In this document: positions 23,651 to 35,839 of the stretch, piece by piece
Position numbering within the stretch: the stretch's first letter is position 1
Layout of the letters: each line of letters begins with the position of its first letter
Assembly: GCF_024166365.1 (NCBI RefSeq)
Contig: NW_026060238.1
Span: forward strand, 682,001 to 746,000
Direction: 5' to 3'
DNA from: Elephas maximus indicus
Lineage: Eukaryota; Chordata; Mammalia; Proboscidea; Elephantidae
DNA: 64,000 nt
The notes under the pieces: generated by a model
The model's input: only the letters and a program-made list of their open reading frames with translations
What the model was told of the DNA's origin: nothing
Databases searched by the model: none
Program-made: the position numbers and the translations under genes

Positions 23651-23689
23651 TTTTTGAAGTGATAAACCAAAAAAAATATATATATATAC

Positions 23690-23817
23690 AAAATCTGTTA
23701 CCTTCGAGTCGATTCTGACTCATAGCGACCCTAGACAGAGTAGAACTGCCCCATAGGGTTTCCAAGGAGCTGCTTTGGATTTGAACTGCCAACTTTTTCG
23801 TTAGCAGCCAAGCTCTT
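23690..23817 (-). mobile_element. AfroSINE, 3' two-thirds (split by L1 copy 3; remainder at 33021-33058)
   Basis: The minus-strand SINE tail GAGTCGATTCTGACTCATAG and body run to GTTAGCAGCCAAGCTCTT, where the L1 begins. The missing head, CAGCTGTAGCTCTTAAC ... CCACCAGGGCTCC, lies 9.2 kb away at 33021-33058. The shared AGCAGCCAAGCTCTT / AGCAGCTGTAGCTCTT (23803-23817 and 33021-33036) is the likely target duplication. Confidence 0.9.
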
Positions 23818-24839
23818 TTTTTTCCTTCTTTTTTGTTTTAATTATTTTGTTGTTATCGTTGGGAATATACATAGCAAAACATACACCAATTCAACAGTTT
23901 CTACATGTACAATTCAGTGACACTGATTACATTCTTCAGGTTGTGCAACCATTCTCACCCACATTTTCTGGGTTCTTCCTCCCCCATCAATGTAAACTCG
24001 CTGTTCCCTAAGATTCCTATCTAATCTTTTGAGTTGCTGTTGTCATTATACAGTTCTTTTTTTTTTTATTGTGCTATAGGTTTACAGAGCAAATTAGCTT
24101 CTCATTAAACAATTAATACACATATTGTTTTGTGACATTGATTGCCAACCCCACGACATGTCAACACTGTCCACTTCTCAGTCTTGAGTTCTCTATTTCC
24201 ATTCCTCTCTGTCAGACCAGTAAGTCTGCTCTTTTTGAGTGAGTGAGAATTTTGTTCTACATTTTTCTCTGGCTCTGTCCAGAACCCTCTATTGTGATCC
24301 CGATCAGAGCAGTTGGTCGAGGTAGCTGAGCACCATCTAGTTGTGTTGGACTCAGTCTGGTGGAGGTCGTGGTACTTGTGGTCCATTAGTCCTTTGGACA
24401 AATCTTACCCTTGTGTCTTTCATTCTCTTCCTTCTCTCTTGCTCCAGATAGGGTGGGACCACAGAAGTATCTTAGCTGCTCACAAGTTTCTAAGACCCAA
24501 GAGGTTATTCACCAAAGTAGAATGCAGAACATTTTCTTTACAAATCATGTTATGCCAATTGAGCTAGATGTCCCCTGAGACTATGGTCCCCAGCCATTAG
24601 CGCAGTAATTCCGTCCCTCTGGGAGTATGAATATGTCTATGAAGCTCCCATGACCTTGCCTTAGTCAAGATGTGCTGACTTTCCTAGCATTGTGTACTAT
24701 CTGGCCCTTCACCAAATTTACCACTTACCTATTGTTTAGTGATTTTCCCTCCCCACTCTTCTCCTCCCTCGTAACCATCATAGATTGTTTCTTTCTGTGT
24801 GTAAACCTTTCCATGAGTTTTTCTAACAGTGATCTCATA

Positions 24840-27800
24840 CAGTATTTGTCTTTTCACGATTGAATTTCACTCAGCATAATGTCCTCCAGGTTCATCCATG
24901 TTGTAAGATGTGTCACAGATTCATCATTGTTCTTTATTATTGCATAGTATTTCATTTGTGTATGTACCATGGTTTGTTTATCCATTCTTCTGTTGATGGG
25001 CACTTAGGTTGTGTCCATCTTTTTCCTATTGTTAATAATATCGCGATGAACATGGGTGCACATATGTCTGTTTGTATGATGGCTCTTATTTCTCTAGGAT
25101 ATATTCCTAGAAGTGGGATAGCTGGATCATATAGTATTTCTATTTCTAGCTTTTTAAGTAAGCCACCATATCTTCTTCCTAAATGGTTGTACCATTTTGC
25201 GTTCCCACCAGCAGTGCATAAGAGTTCCAATCTCTCTGCAACCTCTCCAATATTTGTTAATTTCTGTTTTTTGTTTGTTTGTTTAGTGCCGGTAATGTTG
25301 GGGTGAGATGGTGTCTCATTGTAGTTTTCGTTTATGTTTCTTTAATGGCTAGCGGTCGGAAATATTTCTCATGTGTCTATTAGCCACGTGAATGTCTTCT
25401 TTAGAGAAGTATCTGTTCATATACTTTGTCCATATTTTAATTGGTTTATTTGTCTTTTTGTTGTAGAGGTGCTGGGTTTTCCTACAGATTTTAGAGATTG
25501 CAACTTTGTTGGACTTGTCATAGCCAATTTTCTTCCCAATCTGTAGGTTCTCATTTTGCTGGGTTGGTGAAGTCTTTTGATAAGCATAAGTGTTTAATTT
25601 TTAGAAGATTCCGGTTACTAGCTTATCTTCTGGTGTTTGTGTATTGTTGGTTATGGTTTGTATGCCATTTATGCCATGTATTAGGGACTCTTGTGTTGAC
25701 CTTGTTTTTTCTTCTATGATCTTTATAGTTTTTGATTTCATATTTAGGTCTTTGACTTATTTTGAATTAGTTTTTGTGTATGGTGTGAAGTATGGGTTCT
25801 GTTTCATTTTTTACAGATGGACGTCTAGTTTTGCCAGCACCAATTGTTAGAAAGACTGTCTTTTCCCCGTTTAGTGGACTTTGGGCCTTTGTTGAAGATC
25901 AGTTGACCATAGGTGGATGGATTTACATCTGCATACTTGATTCAATTCCGTTGATTACTGTGTCTGTCATTGTACCAATACCAGGCTGTTTTGACTATCG
26001 TAGCTGTAGAACAGTTTCTGAGGTCAAATAGTATGAGGCCTCCTGCTTTATTCTCTTTCTTCAATGGTGATTTACTTATCTGTGGCCTCTTACCTTTCCA
26101 TATAAGTTTAATGATTAGTTTTTCCATCTTGTTATAGAATGCTGTTGGACCGGCATTGCATTGTACTTGCAGATTGCTGTAGGTAGAACTGACATTTTCA
26201 CAATGTCGAGTCTACCTATCCATGTGCATGGTATGTTTTTCCATTCATGTAGGTCTCTTTTGGTTTCTTGCAGGAGGATTTTGTAGTTTTCTTTGTATAT
26301 GTCCTTTACATCCAGGTTAGGTTTTTGCCTAAGTATTTTTTTTTTTTAGGACTTATCTTAAATTGTATTGCTTTACTCTTTCCCTTTCCATGTTCTTTTT
26401 ATTGGTGTATAGGAATCCAACAGTTTTTTGTATGTTTATCTTGTATCCCACTATACTGCAGAATCTTTCTATTAGTTCCAGTAGTTTTCTTGTGATATCT
26501 TTGAGGATGTTTATGTACAGTATAATATCATCCTCAAATAGGGATAGTTTTACTTCTTCCTTGCCTATTTGAATGTCCTTTATTTCTTTTTCTTATTGCT
26601 GTAGGTAGGTCTTCTAGCACAATGTTTAATAGCAGTAGTGATAAAGGGCATCCTTGTTTTGTTCCTGTTCTCAGGGGGAATGTTTTCAGTCACTCTCTGT
26701 TGAGAATGATGTTGGCTGTTGGTTTTGTTTAGATGCCCTTTGTTATGTTGAGAAATTTCCTTTTTATACTTATTTTATTGAGAGTTTTTATCAGGTATGG
26801 GTGTTATGCTTTATCAAATGACTTTTCTGAGTCTATTGTGATTCTTTTGTTTTATTTATGTGGTGGATCACATTGACTGTTTCTCTAATGTTGAATCATT
26901 GTTGCATACCTGGTATGAATTGCACTATGTCATGGTGTTTTTTTTTTTTAATATGATGCTGAATTCTATTGGCTAGAATTTTGTGGGGAGTTTTTGCAAC
27001 TATATTCATGAGAGATATTGCTCTGTAATTTTCCTTTTTTTGTGGTGTCTTTGCCTGATTTTGGTATCAGGGTTATGCTGTCTTCATAGAATCAGTTAGG
27101 AAGTAACCCTTCCTTTTGTATGTTCTGAAATAGTTTTAGTAGTACTACTGTGAATTCTTTGAATGTGTGGTAGAATTCTCCAGTGAAGCCATCTGAGCCA
27201 AGGCTGTTTTTTATTGGAAGCTTTTTTTTATTACCTTCTCAATCTCTTCTCGTTATGGGTCTGTCCAGACTTTAGACCTCAGTTTATGCTAGTTTAGGAA
27301 GACAGTGTGTTTCTGGAAATTTGTCCATTTCCTCTAGGTTTTCAAATTTGTTGGCGTATAGATTTCATAGTACTCTGTTATGAACCTTTTTATTTCAGTT
27401 AAGTCTGTTGTAATGTCCCCCATTTCATTTATTTGGGTTATTTTTGTCTTCACCTGTTTTTCTTTTGTCAATTTGACCAATGGTTTGTTGATTTTGTTGA
27501 TCCTTGGTAGAACCAACTTTTGGTTTTGTTGCTCCTTTCTATTTTCTATTTCATTCACTTCTCTCTGATTTTTGTTATTTCCTTTCTTTTCATGGCTGTG
27601 GACTTCTTCTGCTCTTCTCTTTCCATCTGTCCAAGTTGTATAGCTAGTGTTTTGATTTTGTCCCTTTCTTCATTTTTGATGTGTGCATCTATCACTATTG
27701 ACCTCTGAGCACTGCCTTTGCTGTGTCCCAAAGGTTTTGGTATGTGTTTCCATTCTCATTTGAGACTTTGAATTTTTTTAAATTCTCTCTTTGATATCTT

Positions 27801-28584
27801 GTATTACCCACTGGTTTTTAAGCAGGTATTTATTTAGTTTCATATATTTGATTTTTTTCCTTGCTCTTCTTTTTATTAATTTCTGCTTTTGTTGCTTTGT
27901 GATCAGAGAAGGTGCTTTGTATTATCTCAGTGTTTTGGGTTTTGTTTAAGGTTGCTTTGTGCCCTAAGATGAGGTCTATTCAGGAGATTGTTCCATGTGT
28001 TTTGGAAAATAACATGTACTTTGCTACTGTTGGGTGGATTGTTCCGTATATGTCTATGAGGTCAAGCTGGTTGATTGTGGCCTTTAAATCTTCTGTATCT
28101 TTGTTGAGTTTCTTTCGAGATGTTTTGTCCTTTACCAAAACTGGTGTGTTCAAGACTCCTACTATTATTGTGAAACTGTCAATTTCTTTTCAGTGTTGTT
28201 AGAGTTTGTTTTATGTTTTTGGACCCATGTCATTGCTTGTGTAGAAATTATTTATTGTTATGTCCTCATGGTGGCTTGTTCCTTTAATCCTTATATAATG
28301 TCCTTCCTTATCTTTTATGATTTTTGTTTTAAAGTCTGTGTTATCTGAGATAAGTATTGTCTCTCCTGTTCCCTTTTAGTTTGTCATTTGCATACTATAT
28401 TATTTTCTATCCTTTCATTTTTAATATATTTATGTCTTCATTTCTAAGGTGTGCCTCTTGTAGACAGCATTTTGGTAAATTCTGTTTTTTTAACCCATTC
28501 TGTCACTCTCTGTATCTTTACAAGTACATTTAAGCCATTTACATTCAGTATGATTATTGATAGGTATGAGTTTATTGCTGTCAT
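24840..28584 (-). pseudogene. L1 ORF2, multiply broken
   Basis: Endonuclease-RT protein of L1 copy 3. The order is preserved from the endonuclease end near 28.5 kb, through RT-encoding DNA (25.9-27.6 kb), to the C-terminal tail at 24952-25230 ([39 protein letters not shown]). No open piece exceeds about 100 codons. Stops and frameshifts occur throughout, more than in copy 4. Confidence 0.8.
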
Positions 28585-28724
28585 TTTGTAGTGCTTTTTG
28601 TGTGTGTGTATGTGTGTGTGGTGCAGATGTTTTCTTCATACCTCTTTCTCTCCTGTACTGAATTCCTTTTGTTTGTGGATTTTTTTTCATGTCTTTCACT
28701 TTCATAGATTTTATGTTTATTGAG

Positions 28725-29240
28725 TGTCTATGTTATCTAGTGCTGCTATAACAGAAATACCACAAATGGATGGCTTTAACAAACAGAAGTTTATTCTGTC
28801 ACAGCCTGGTAGGCTAGAAGTCCAAATTCAGGGCATCAGCTCCAGAGGAAGGCTTTGTTTCTTTCTGTTGGCTCTGGAGGGAAGTTCTTGTCATCCATCT
28901 TCCCTGGTTGTGGAGCTTCTCAGCACAGGGACCCTGGGTCCAAAGGACACTCTCTGCTCCCAGTGCTGTTTTCACGGTGGTATGAGGTTGCCCTCTCTCT
29001 CTCTCTTTCATATCTCAAAAAAGATTGGCTTAAGACACAAACTCTTCCTATAGATTGAGTCCTGCCTCATTAACATAACTGCTACTAATAGCATCTCATT
29101 AACTGATACTAATCTCATCTCATTAACAACACATAGGCAAATCACATCAGATGACAAAGTGGTGGACAATCACACAATACTGGGAATCATGACATAGCCA
29201 AGTTGACATATTTTGGGAGGACACAATACAATCCATGACA
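28725..29240 (+). mobile_element. Solo LTR, MaLR/ERVL-like family (copy B), inserted in L1
   Basis: It begins TGTCTATGTTATCTAGTGCT and ends GGACACAATACAATCCATGACA, with TG...CA termini. The 5-bp duplication is TTGAG/CTGAG (one mismatch). The flanking L1 resumes without loss on both sides (TTTTATGTTTAT / GACTTTATCTTTTTC), as shown by the uninterrupted copy at 45.5 kb. Confidence 0.88.
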
Positions 29241-29569
29241 CTGAGACTTTATCTTTTTCTTCTTTATTTTAATAAGTAGCTTTATTAACTTTCTTTGTGG
29301 TTATCTTAAAATTTACACCATCTTCCTAAGTTTAAACCAGTCTTTTATTACATGATATCATCTTGACTTCCTTTCCATTTGAAAATCCTGTACCTACACT
29401 GTTTATTCTCACTTTTATTGTTCTGATGTTGTTGTCATTTGCAGATTGACTTCCCTTGTTCCCTGTTGTAAATCTTTTAGTGTTCTTTTGTCCTTTAGTG
29501 CTCATTAGCTAGGTTGGCACCTGGCTGATACTCCCCTGTGTCCTAGATTCAGGTTGTTGTCTGATGTCG

Positions 29570-30510
29570 TTGGTTCTCTAACTGAAGGACTCCTTTTCAT
29601 AATTCTTGTAAGTTTGGTTTGGTTTTGACATATTCTCTTAATTTCTGTTTATCTGGAAATTTCCTAATTTCACCATCATATTTGAGTGAGAATTTTGCAG
29701 GATGTGTTATTCTTAGTTGACAAATTTTCTTTCAAATTTTTATATGTCCTCCCATTGCCTTCTTGCCTGCATAGTTTCTGCCTAGTAATCAGAGATTAGT
29801 CTTATAGTGTCCCCTTTGTGTGTGACTTTTCATTTTTCTCAACTACTCTCGGGATTCTTTTTTTGTTTTGGCAAGTATAATCACAATATGTTTTGGTGAC
29901 TTTCTTTTGAAGTCTATTCTATATTTGCTTTTTTTGAGCTTCTTGGATGGTCAGCTTTTCATATTTTATATATTAGGGAAGCTTTCTGTCAGCAAGTCTT
30001 CAGTGATTCTCTCTGTTTTCCATTTTCTCCCCCTGTTCTGGAATTCCTATCACTTACAAATTCTTGCTTCTGACTGTATCCCACATGGTTCTCAGGTTTT
30101 CTTTATTCTTTTTTCAGATTTTTCCTCAAAGTGGTACCCAAGGATTTCTCTTCGGTTTCACTGATTTTGTGTTCCCTTGTTTCAAATTTGCTCTGAAAAC
30201 CTTCTATTGCTCTGCCCATTTCTAAAATTATTTTGTCCTCTGGATTTCTAATTGCTGTTTTTTTATAATTTCTAATTGTTTATTTATTTTGACATTTTGC
30301 TCTTGTATTGTTTCCCCAAATTCTCATTTTGCTTTCTGGTTTCCCTGATTTTTGTCTGTATTTTCCATAATTTTGTCTATTTTTTCCTTAGTTTTGTCTG
30401 CCTTTTCCTTCATCTCTTTCTTAATCTCTTGGAGAGTCCTGAATATTAGACTTTTGAATTCCCTATGAGGTAATTCCAGTGCCTTTACTTCTACCAGAGG
30501 CCATGTGGTG
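29570..30510 (-). pseudogene. L1 ORF1, degenerate
   Basis: The position and DNA similarity to ORF1 of copies 1, 2 and 4 identify it, including the CATTGCCTTCTTGCCTGCAT block at 29.75 kb in the RNA-binding half and the coiled-coil-encoding stretch at 30.1-30.45 kb. No open frame on this strand covers it. Boundaries are approximate. Confidence 0.65.
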
Positions 30511-30519
30511 TTTTATTTT

Positions 30520-33020
30520 GGTTGCTTTTTGAACTCACCCTGTCCTATTGTTTTTAATATGTTTTGATATTGTCTATTGTTTTCAGGACATTCCGGAATT
30601 ATTTTCTTCATTTATTGATTGTAGATTTGTTTGTTTCATCCTCTTTTTTGTTTTATTTGGTTACATCTGAGCAGGCAGGCTGGGTGTGTTTTGTTGCTTG
30701 TCTGTGGGCATACTTCTCACCACCTTGCCCAGGTGGGCAAGGCTGTTTGCTCAGCTATGATGCAGCTGGGAAGGTCTAGTAGGGAGGGGAGAGAAGGATG
30801 GATCATTTGCAACATGAACTTGGGCTGACAGGGAAGTGCCGATGTGGTTCAGAGGTTCAGGGGTTTGCACTGATGCCTCTTATGGGTACGGGATTTTGTG
30901 TGTGGTTAGATAGGCAGGAGGCAAGGGGAGAATGCAATGTGTGGAACCAAGCAGATGACAGAAAGACGAGAAATAAGAGACAGAGAAACAATCAAAACAA
31001 AGCAAAAAATGGGGAGGCAAAAGAAAAAGAAATAAATACAATGGCAGTGTGGTGGAATTCAGCTGGTGGGGCAGGGCATACCCAGGGAGGCCATGTGCTG
31101 GTGACTTTCTAGTTGAGAAAGCCTAGCTCAGCCTGTTGAGAAGGTGCATGGGCAGTGCATGGGGCTAGGTGGACTGGAGAAAAGAAAGGAAAGAAGTGAA
31201 ACAGAGAGAGGAAACAAAAGAACAACAACAAAAATAAATATGGTGCTGAAGGAGCCTGCTGTTGGGGGCAGGGTGGAAGCAGCGTGATGACAAGCTGTTG
31301 TCTTTCTCACGGCTGGTGTGCCATGGCCCGTCAGGAAAGAGTGGAGGCAGTGCAGAGCCTAGGTGGAAGGAAGAAGGCAAGGGGAGAAGAAGAAAGAAAA
31401 AGAAAAAAATATGGTGCTGAGGGAGCCAGCCTGTGGGAGTAGTGCAGACCCAGAGAGGCCGTGTGCCAAAGGGTCTCTAACCAAGTGGTGCAGCAAGCCT
31501 GCCAATAAGGAGGGGGTAGCTCACAGGGCTAGGCGGGCAGGAGAAAGAAAAAGAAGGAATGAAGGGAGACAAAAGAAACAACTACAAATAGGAAAAAAAA
31601 AGCAAAAACAAATAAAAATTGTGCTGAGGAAGCCAGTTGGTGATGGTGATGCAGAACTGGGGAGGCGGCATGCCAGTGTCTCTCTAGCCTAGTGGTGCAT
31701 CACAACTCTTTGAGAGAGGATGGGGGTGGCACACAAGGCTAGGTGTGTGGGCGAAAGGAAGAGGAGGTAGGTGGTGAGAGAAAAGAAACTGGAAAAAAAG
31801 AAAAGACCAAAGGAAACAAACTAAAACAATATTGTGATTGGGGAGCTGGCTGGTGGGGATAATGTACGCCCAGGAAGGCTGTGTGCTGGTGGCTCCCTCG
31901 CAGAGTGGTGCAGTAAGTCCGTTCGAGAAGGAGCAGGGACACTATACAAGACTACATGGGTGGGAAACAGGAAAGGAGGAAGAGAGAGAATAGAAACAAA
32001 AACAAAAAAAAATATGGTGCTGAGCTGGCCAGTGGCAGCAGTATGGATCCAGGGCACTCTAGCCCAGCGGTGCAACACTACCCGTTAAAATGGGATGGGG
32101 GCAGCACATGGGTCTAGGTGGGTGGAAGATAGGGAAAGAGGAAGAGATAGAGATAAATCTGAAAAAAAAACAGACTGAGAGACCCGGCCAGTGTGGGCAA
32201 CACAGAACTGGGGAGGCCATGTTGGCAGCTCTCTAGCTGAACAGTGTTATACAGCCCACCAAGAAGGGTTGGGGACGGCACATAGGGCTATCTGGGTGGG
32301 AGAAAGCAAAGGAAGGTAGGGAGAGAGAGAGAAGCAGGAAAAAAATGTTGCTAAGAGACCTGGCCAGTGGGGGTGGCACAAAGCTGAGGAAGATGTGCCA
32401 GTGGCTCTCTGGCCCAGCAGTGTGGCATAGCTTGTCAATAAAGGATGGGGACAGCAAAGGGGCTGGCAGGGTGGAAGAAAGAAAAGGAAGGAAAGGAGAC
32501 AGAGAGAAGAAACAAAGAAAGGCAAAATAATAATAATAACAAAAATAATCAGCACTGAAAGAGTCAGCTGGTGGGGTCGGGGAGGACCTGGGCAGCAGTG
32601 AACTGGTGTCTCTCCATCAGAGTGACTGTAGCCCATTGGAAAATGGAAGAGGCTGCGTAGAAGGAAAAAGGGTGAGGGGTGGGAAAGCGTGTATCCCTGC
32701 TTGCTGAGTGCTCCAACTCCTGTTGGGAGCCCTATGAAGTTGCCTTCCTGTACCCCCTGTCTGCATTCCCTGGTGGTTATAGTCCAAGATAGCGAATCTG
32801 TGCCAGGTTAGCTGGTGGAGAACCTCCACTCCACCGTTCTCATTCTCTGTTCTCTGTCAGTTTCTTAACCCATTCAGTGCCTGATCAAATTCTTTCCCTT
32901 CATTTGATGCTTAGGGTTCCAGGATTGACATTTGTGTCTGTTTTACTTAGTTTTGGTTGTCTTTGTTGCAGAGGGACAGCATGGTGCTTCTGTCCATAGC
33001 ACCATGTTGGCTTCCCTATC
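30520..33020 (-). promoter_or_regulatory. L1 copy 3 5' UTR with monomer array
   Basis: This 2.5 kb leader contains the tandem purine-rich units at 30990-32650. The outermost 370 bp are non-repetitive and end in GCACCATGTTGGC. Short ORFs crossing the units on both strands repeat with the units and are not genes. Confidence 0.7.
30990..32650 (-). repeat. About eight ~160-215 bp tandem monomers, purine-rich on the + strand
   Basis: Each unit has a GGGCTAGGTGG-like anchor, a GGAGAAAGAAARGAAG run, an AAAAATATGGTGCTGAG block, then CCAGGGAGGC and CTCTCTAGCCTAGTGGTGCA. Anchors occur near 31165, 31359, 31529, 31739, 31952, 32114, 32287 and 32460. The spacing is 194, 170, 210, 213, 162, 173 and 173 bp. 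Most of the length differences lie in the A/G-rich run. Confidence 0.85.
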
Positions 33021-33058
33021 AGCAGCTGTAGCTCTTAACAACTGTGCCACCAGGGCTC
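33021..33058 (-). mobile_element. AfroSINE head, remainder of the copy at 23690-23817
   Basis: CAGCTGTAGCTCTTAACAAC then TGTGCCACCAGGGCTCC is the complement of the SINE 5' end. See the entry at 23690 for the join. Confidence 0.88.
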
Positions 33059-33459
33059 CAAGAACTTTTCAAAACAAAACAATAAAACAAACAATGACAA
33101 TAAAAGAAAAGAACTAGGCACTTTACAGGAAAACTACATGAAATTTCTTAGTGAGAAAATAGTTAATCATGTAACAACTTTTATACTTATGGAACATTCA
33201 GACTGCCTATTTCATATTGTGAGAGCTATGGAAAGTTACTTCCCCACGTCCTTCCTTCATAAATAATCCATTTCATCAATATTTTCAATTCCAGTGTCAC
33301 AAAGTTTTCGAACAGTCCTCTTATGTGATAAGATCTATAAACTAAGAAGCAAAATCACCTCACTATTTTTTATATCGGATACATGTATTTTCATTTTCTT
33401 TATCGTAAGGGCATATACGTATTTTATTATTCTTATAATTGACTAAATTTTAGCTCCAT

Positions 33460-34319
33460 TAATACTCCCTAATGGATTGTATGTGTTTTATTTTGTTTGT
33501 TTCTCCTGCTCTCTATCTTCTTTCAAATTAAAGTGTATTTTGCCATTTTTAAAAAATGTTTGGGATGGAAACTTAGATCATCCATCAAGATGGATGAACT
33601 TTCAGCCTGTTCCTCTGTTCTCATGTGTTTATTTAAGGCCATACAATTTCTTAGAATGTTAACTTGGCCTGCATTTACAAATTTTGATATGTGATTTTAT
33701 TATTTTCATTTCATTCAATTGTAAGTATTCTAATTCCTATTGTGATTTTATTTTCAACCTATACATTATTTATAAGTATATTGCCTAAATGTCCATGCAT
33801 ATTTGGATTTCTAGTTATCTTTGAATATTATTAAAAACAGCCCATTTCATTTATATTTATAACTCTACTGGTATAATTTTTTAAAATTCTATGATATCAG
33901 AGAATATGCTTTATTTAACTTATCTGAAATTAGTTGAGTCTTATTTTATGGCCTACCATATAGTCATATTTTTAATAAACATTTCATGAACATTTGAAAA
34001 TTATAAGTGTTGTGTAGTTAAGTACAGTGTTCTAGTTAGTTCAACTTGGTTGAGTTCATTAATCACATAATTTAAATATTCTATACCTTTATTTTATTTT
34101 TGCTTTGTATATAATTTCTGAGCTATTTAAATCTCCAAAATTCCTATGGATTTTTTTTATTCTCTTTCTAGTGCTGTGAATTTCTGATTTCCAGTACTTT
34201 GACGTTGTGCATACCAGTTTGGAATTGTTGTATCTTCTTGATGAATATAACTTTTTGTCATTATGAAAAATATCTATACTGATTTATATTAATATAGCTG
34301 AACCAGCTTTTGAAAATAT
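33460..34319 (-). mobile_element. Ancient L1/HAL1-like ORF2 fragment
   Basis: The sequence follows, with many small indels, the same order as ORF2 of the younger copies: CAGAGAATATGCTTTATTTA, TTATTTTATGGCCTACCATA, TTAGTTCAACTTGGTTGAGT, and TGTATCTTCTTGATGAATAT. No frame survives. It is older than any L1 on either side. Confidence 0.65.
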
Positions 34320-34505
34320 TTTATCACATTTTTGGTAAAAATATACATAGCAAAACACACTTCCATTTAAAAAATTTCTATAGGTAATATTCAGCGACAT
34401 TGTTACATTCTTCACATTGTGTCAACATTGTCATTATTTCCATTCTAGTTGTTTCACTCTCATTAACTCAATCCCACTGCCTCACAAACTTCTAATGACA
34501 ATCCT
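34320..34505 (-). mobile_element. L1 3'-end fragment like 23.86-24.05 kb
   Basis: AAATATACATAGCAAAACAC and GTTACATTCTTCACATTGTG match the sequence at 23865-23950 (AATATACATAGCAAAACATA, TTACATTCTTCAGGTTGTG) in the same orientation. It is short and diverged. Confidence 0.65.
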
Positions 34506-35670
34506 GCTGAAATATAGACACAGATAAATTCTAAATAATGTGACTTCACAATAAAATACCTTAAATTATGTTTTAGAGGTCACCAAGTAATAGCAAGCAG
34601 AAACAATAACTGCTGAATAGACTCATAAAAACTAAAGAATTTACACAAACTATACTGAAGAATGTTTAATAGTTTGAGGAAATAAACTTTTCCCAGGGTA
34701 TTTAAGTACAGATATAAGACTATTGAACAGTGGGAATTTTTAAAAAAATGGGACCAATTGAAATTAAAGTAAAAATTGAGGTAAAAATTAAATACATAAG
34801 CTACATAGATGATTGACATATTTGTTTGTTAATAAATAAAATTGGAAACCATGAGTACATAATGATATTAAGTAATTAATGAGTAAGTTGAAAGTGTTAT
34901 GAAGATTGCTTTATCCAGAGTATTCAAAGTACCTTCCCACAAAATGCTTATTAATTACAAATATAAAACACTACTTTTATGGTGGAGAAGTCTGTCAATC
35001 ACCACGCTATGCAAGAGATAGGACTCAATGAAAAAATAGAATCACTTCCGTGATTCTGGTGCCAAAAAGTAAATTAATGGAATCTAATCAGGTAAAAACC
35101 TCAGAAAAACACAAATCAAGGGACATTATATAGGCTTACCAGAAAGTAATCTCCAACATGCAAGGAAGTTAAGGAAAGACTGGAAAACCATTCTGTATTA
35201 AATGAAATTAAAGAGTCATGCTAATCAAATGAAAACATAACTCTGAGCTATTCATACCTCTATAAACTTGTAAAAATTGAATGGGATTGGGATCTTGGAT
35301 GTTATTAATATATCACTGTCAGTGTGCTACTGTTCTAATATTTATTAAAAATAGATTCATGTTATTATATAGTAGATATTTTCTTTTTGTAAGGAATGCA
35401 CACTGTAGTGTTGAGGAGGAGATAAGGCATCAAATGATTCAGGAAAAAAGAAATTCTTGCTCTGTATTTATAAGTTTTACGTAAGTTTAAGATGGTTTCA
35501 TAATAGAAATAAGAATTAATAGGAGCCATTAAAATACTCCTTCTCAAGCCTTAGGGTGGGCCACAATCAAGTTAGTGGAATCTTAATATATTGCCTAATG
35601 AAGGCAAGAGAAAAGTTCCTGTTTGAGATAAGGTCTCTGACTAGTAGAACGACTCATACAGCCCCAAAAC
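34506..35670. other. AT-rich DNA; possible old L1 3' UTR at 35.0-35.3 kb
   Basis: On the + strand 35090-35230 (AAAACACAAATCAAGGGACA, GGAAGTTAAGGAAAGACTGG) resembles old L1 3' UTRs. The remainder is unassigned and has no gene. Confidence 0.35.
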
Positions 35671-35679
35671 CCAGAAAAC

Positions 35680-35834
35680 GAAACTGGTTGCTGTTGAGTA
35701 GATTCCGACTCACAGTGACCCTATAGCGCAGAGTACAACTGCCCCATAGTGTTTCCAGGAGCGGCGGGTGGATTTGAACCACCGACCTTTTGGCTAGCAC
35801 CAAAGCTCTTAACCACTGCGTCACCAGAGCTCCC
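35680..35834 (-). mobile_element. AfroSINE
   Basis: The tail complement GAGTAGATTCCGACTCACAG, the B-box complement GATTTGAACCACCGACC and the head complement CTTAACCACTGCGTCACCAG are all present, giving a nearly full-length element. I see no clear target duplication. Confidence 0.9.
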
Positions 35835-35839
35835 ATATA

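Larger units (their letters stand above)
23818..33020 (-). mobile_element. Full-length L1 copy 3 (separate lineage), inserted in an AfroSINE
   Basis: Minus-strand order: monomeric 5' UTR (33020-30520), ORF1, ORF2, 3' UTR. Total span is 9.2 kb, about 8.7 kb without the solo LTR at 28725-29240. ORF2 parallels copies 2 and 4 but is clearly more diverged. The 3' part is unlike theirs: the end-most ~240 bp (AATATACATAGCAAAACATA ...) is followed by a second T-run at 24054-24064 and a GTGCTATAGGTTTACAGAGC block. The last 240 bp may therefore be a separate older 3' fragment. The 5' end reads CACCATGTTGGC, a decayed form of the 5'-end element in copies 1 and 4. Confidence 0.88.

Noticed and set aside
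31128..32636. Several 60-130 codon frames on both strands
   Set aside because: They are products of the purine-rich L1 leader monomers; the peptide wording recurs every unit.
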